From Poronia punctata (lineage: Eukaryota; Ascomycota; Sordariomycetes; Xylariales; Xylariaceae), in NCBI GenBank assembly GCA_022579005.1, contig MU401470.1, positions 124,001 through 188,000 of the forward strand: 64,000 nt of DNA. The letters are read 5' to 3'. The first letter of the stretch is position 1. Every line of letters starts with the position of its first letter. Shown here one piece after another: positions 60,638-64,000 of this stretch. The notes under the pieces were generated by a model. That model saw nothing but the letters and a program-made list of their open reading frames with translations, made no database searches and was not told the DNA's origin. The position numbers and the translations under genes were made by a program.

Positions 60638-62530
60638 ATGGATATGGCCACTTCAACACGGGCCGTGGGATCTCTGGTTGTGATTTTGCTTTCCACCTTA
60701 CTATGGAAACTCTTACGCATCGGACACCGGCCAAAAGGTCTACCACCAGGTCCCCCCACGATCCCCATACTGGGAAACCTTCATCTAGTAGGTCTCACAC
60801 CCACGTAACGATACTCCAAGAGGCGGTTTACTAACTCGGTAAACATGTAGATACCTAGCCAGGACGTCCATCTGCAGTTCCAACAATGGGCGGAAGAGTA
60901 TGGACCGATATACAGTCTGATGCTGGGAAGCAAGACCATGATCGTCCTCTCCAGTGATCACGCGATAAAAGACCTTTTGGATAAACGAAGCGCCATCTAC
61001 AGCGACAGAATGGATATGTACATTGGGCAGACAATAATCAGCGGAGGTTTGAGAGTCTTGATGATGGCAAGCTACTTTTTAAAGCGCGTAAACTTATACT
61101 GCCTACTAACCTGTTGACAGCATTATGGACCAACATGGAGGAAGGTTCGTTGTTGCAGACTACCTACCCACATGACGGGAAAAAGGGGTCTAGCTTAACT
61201 GACAAACTTGACTTGACAGGTCCGTGGAATCATGCACAAGCTCCTCAACGTACATGCCGCACGCGCCTTTGCGCCTTTCCAAGTTCTTGAAAATCAGCAA
61301 ATGCTACATGACATTCTTAACGATCCCAAGGACTACACACAACATGTTCGCCGCTACGCTAACTCGTTGATTACGATGACAACATTTGGGTATGAAAAGT
61401 CTTACGCTTGTTTCTGTTTGGGCTGATCCGATTCTGACAAATGCGACTACGGTAGATACCGAGTTCCAACACATGACGACCCTTATTTCCAGGAACTCTT
61501 CCACATCCTCGAGGAATTCCTCGTCCTCGCCCAAACCGGAACATCGGCACTTCTCGATTACATGCCTGCACTACGCTACCTTCCCTCCTGGGTTCTTCCC
61601 CAGATGCGACGGGCCAAAGCACAGCACAAGCGTGAAAGGGTTCTTTACAGATATTACTGGGACAAGACGAAAGCCGAAATCCTCGCTTCAGAGAACCCCG
61701 TCCCTTGTTTCAGCGCCGGCCTTATCGAAGAACAGAGTAAGCATGGACTCGACGACGATTTCGCCTCGTACATCACCGGGACACTCCTCGAGGCAGGAAG
61801 CGAAACAACCGCAAACACACTGATTGGGTTCTTATGCGCCATGATGGTGTTTCCCGAAGTACAGAAACATGCCCACGCCGAGCTGGACCGGGTCGTAGGG
61901 AACAGGATGCCTTTACCGGAGGACGAGCCCCAGTTACAGTACATACGGGGATGTGTCAAAGAATCTCTGCGGTGGATGCCGACCACGCCCTTGGGAGCCG
62001 TGCCTCATGCCCTCACCAGAGACGACGAATACATGGGTTACAAACTGCCCAAAGGAGCAGGTGTCATAAATAACGTCTTCGCCATTCACAACGATCCTAA
62101 CCGATATCCCGATCCCCATCGATTTGACCCAGACCGGTACAAGGACGACAGACAGTCCTTCTTCGAGGCAGCTACTACGAACGACGAATCGAAGCGCGAC
62201 CATTTCACCTTTGGGGCCGGCCGACGTATCTGTCCGGGAATACATGTGGCGGAGCGCAGTCTCTTCCTGGGAATCTCTAGGTTATTGTGGGCATTCGAGT
62301 TCAAAAGACCAGTTGATGATGATGGGAACGAGATCATACCTGATCCGTCAAAGATTACGCAGGGGTTTGTCAGTGCCCCTTTGCCTTTCGAGGCTGTCAT
62401 TACACCGCGTGACGAAGAAAAGGCGGATATTATTCGGAAAGAATGGGCTACCGCTCAAGAGAAGAACCTAAATCCCAAGACGATGCAGTGGCTAGAAATT
62501 CCCAAGGGCATTGATGGGATCAACAGCTAG
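60638..62530 (+). CDS. Cytochrome P450 monooxygenase (five exons, one GC-AG intron)
   Basis: 540-aa microsomal P450, similar in layout to fungal enzymes annotated as O-methylsterigmatocystin oxidoreductase-like. Exons: 60638-60787, 60863-61066, 61121-61144, 61220-61389 and 61456-62530. Phases are consistent. Intron 2 (61067-61120) begins GCAAGC and ends GACAG with a CTAAC branch, so it is a GC-AG intron; using it joins [10 protein letters not shown] to [17 protein letters not shown] as the family requires. The N-terminal membrane anchor is [17 protein letters not shown], then the Pro-rich hinge [16 protein letters not shown]. The I-helix is [15 protein letters not shown], the K-helix is VKESLRW, and the heme loop [12 protein letters not shown] has the axial Cys. 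No tailoring or backbone genes lie beside it, so its substrate and pathway are unknown. Confidence 0.92.
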
Positions 62531-64000
62531 TCTAGCCAGCCAAGCCACTATGAGCGTGGGAAAGGTTTTTATTACCTAGTATTGTATACGGACTTGGCGA
62601 CCGACGCGAGCCCTACCTATTTCATCACTTCGAGCTTTATCACAAGTTGTTTAATCACAGCTGTGCAGAGTCTCTTGCATTTATACGAGTATTTCCCATG
62701 CGCATCTGCGATAGGATAATGTAAAGGACTTGCTTGAGAAGTACGGAATCAGAAATGGGACTTCTTCTTGAGAACGAACGGTGCGGGCCGTATCTAGGTC
62801 TACATGGAATAAGTGACAGTGACGAAAGAGGGCAGAACAAACACATCGACTGAAGCTGATGGAATGGAGGTCTGCGCGAGGAACAGTGGAAACAGGTATT
62901 CCGCTACAATTTTTCTGTGCGCACTAAGGGAATGGATGGGACTATTCGTACTATTTACTTTTCTTTTCCCTCTTGATAAAACAATTCTCTAGTTTCTAAG
63001 AAATAGGATATCATATCAAAAGCGTCTCACATCGCCTACGAAACCGACAGTAAGTCGATACGTCCTAGTAGATATTCCAATGTACGATATGCTGCGCAGC
63101 AGATGGGGGCGTATCAGGAAACTAGGTTAGGTATGTTAGTTCTCTCACGTTAACCTTTCGCAGCTACGGTATACCTATACTCCGGCAGGCGGAGCAATAT
63201 GTATCACACCGTGGACTTACCCATCAGAAATCTACCAAGACTGGACCTCGTGTGAAACCCTCCCATAGAGCGGAGTTCGACACGGTTCTCGACGTCTGGT
63301 GCGTGCGGCATAGGTGGTTGGTACGACTTACAAAACTTGCGCCCTAACTTATACTATACCCATATCGTAGGAATCATGCGACCCTGTCCAGGAAATGATT
63401 AGCCAGACAGGTCGACTACGCCGCCGAGGCGACGAGAAAATAAGATTTTTGGTCCGCGGCTTCAAAAGAAAGACCTAGGTTAGACAAATTAAAGCTTCGC
63501 CGAGCCTAAGGCTACGACGGTAAGTTGGGACCCCCTGATTATTTTTTTGAGTTTTACCCCCCTTGGTGTTAATCGATTTTGAACCAAAGTCTAAATAACA
63601 GGCTCACGGATTCAGGATGGAGGGATTCTGATCACAAGCGGTCTACCTAAATGGCCAAACTAGGCACAGTTGCTTTTTGGACTATTAAATCATCGCTTTA
63701 CTGTCGTAAGGAACAGAAGAATGCGAGGGTTTTCTTTTTTCTTTTTTCGACGAGCAGAATTCAGGCCTCCCCGAGGGGACGATTGTACGGCTTTATCCGG
63801 TTAATATTCATTCCCGTGACCCTCGGTCAGGGGCTCGCTATCCTCCCGAGCCAAGAGCCTAGAGACACCGATGCCCTCATCAATCAGGAGCCAAGCAGCA
63901 GTACGGACCCGGTCCTGCACCCTCTACATAACATAACGGGGACAAAATAGTCCTAAATAACACGGATCCGGGGATTAGCCTCTCTCCCCACTTGGCAGCT
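62531..64000. other. Gene-free right end of the window
   Basis: About 1.5 kb downstream of the P450. A 99-codon frame at 63651-63950 (+) is not supported by domain or splicing. A gene could begin beyond the edge. Confidence 0.4.

Overview
The window is nuclear DNA from a filamentous ascomycete (Pezizomycotina; a Sordariomycete is my best guess, from gene content and style only). The evidence is: short introns of about 36-107 bp with GT..CTAAC/CTGAC..AG signals; genes on both strands without operons; fungal-type products (HIS4, fungal SLX4, a secreted subtilase, a P450, GH47); intron-bearing tRNA-Leu and tRNA-Ser; and a block of AT-saturated DNA with the marks of repeat-induced point mutation (RIP), a process limited to fungi.

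Layout. 0-6.7 kb: 3' end of HIS4 (+), a GH47 alpha-1,2-mannosidase (-) and a PA/TM/RING-H2 ubiquitin ligase (-). 6.7-16.0 kb: a gene desert of about 9.3 kb. 16-26 kb: a low-complexity fungal membrane protein (+), UTP11 (-), a prolyl 4-hydroxylase-like dioxygenase (+), a secreted intradiol dioxygenase (-) and a secreted subtilisin (-). 26-30 kb: no supported gene. 30-39.1 kb: a three-level nest of mobile elements. 39.5-41 kb: a ZIP metal transporter (+). 42.7-43.5 kb: tRNA-Leu(UAG), tRNA-Gly(GCC), tRNA-Ser(CGA). 43.7-47.4 kb: SLX4 (-) and ribosomal protein eS21 (+), divergent. 49.4-53.9 kb: a 1446-residue BRCT protein (+). 55.3-59.0 kb: a 1236-residue basic protein with a hydrophobic C-terminus (-). 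60.6-62.5 kb: a five-exon cytochrome P450 (+) that uses a GC-AG intron.

The most striking structure is the nest at 29970-39074. An outer element with 231-bp direct terminal repeats (flank GGGAGA) carries a tandem array of about 60-bp units. Inside that array sits a terminal-inverted-repeat element (33-bp TIRs, 5-bp duplication CACAC) whose two ends carry different subterminal tandem arrays. Inside that sits a 7.1-kb element with 138-bp direct terminal repeats (duplication GGTA), whose interior has no open frame of 60 codons and appears RIP-destroyed. Removing each insert in turn restores a continuous sequence in the layer below. The two outer elements are each only about 1 kb without their inserts, look non-autonomous, and seem hardly touched by RIP.

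The genes are mostly unlinked housekeeping functions (histidine synthesis, glycan trimming, ribosome assembly and translation, DNA repair, metal uptake) mixed with secreted or accessory enzymes (protease, intradiol dioxygenase, P450). I see no biosynthetic gene cluster, virus or CRISPR array. Exon models were built by hand from splice signals, reading phase and family conservation.
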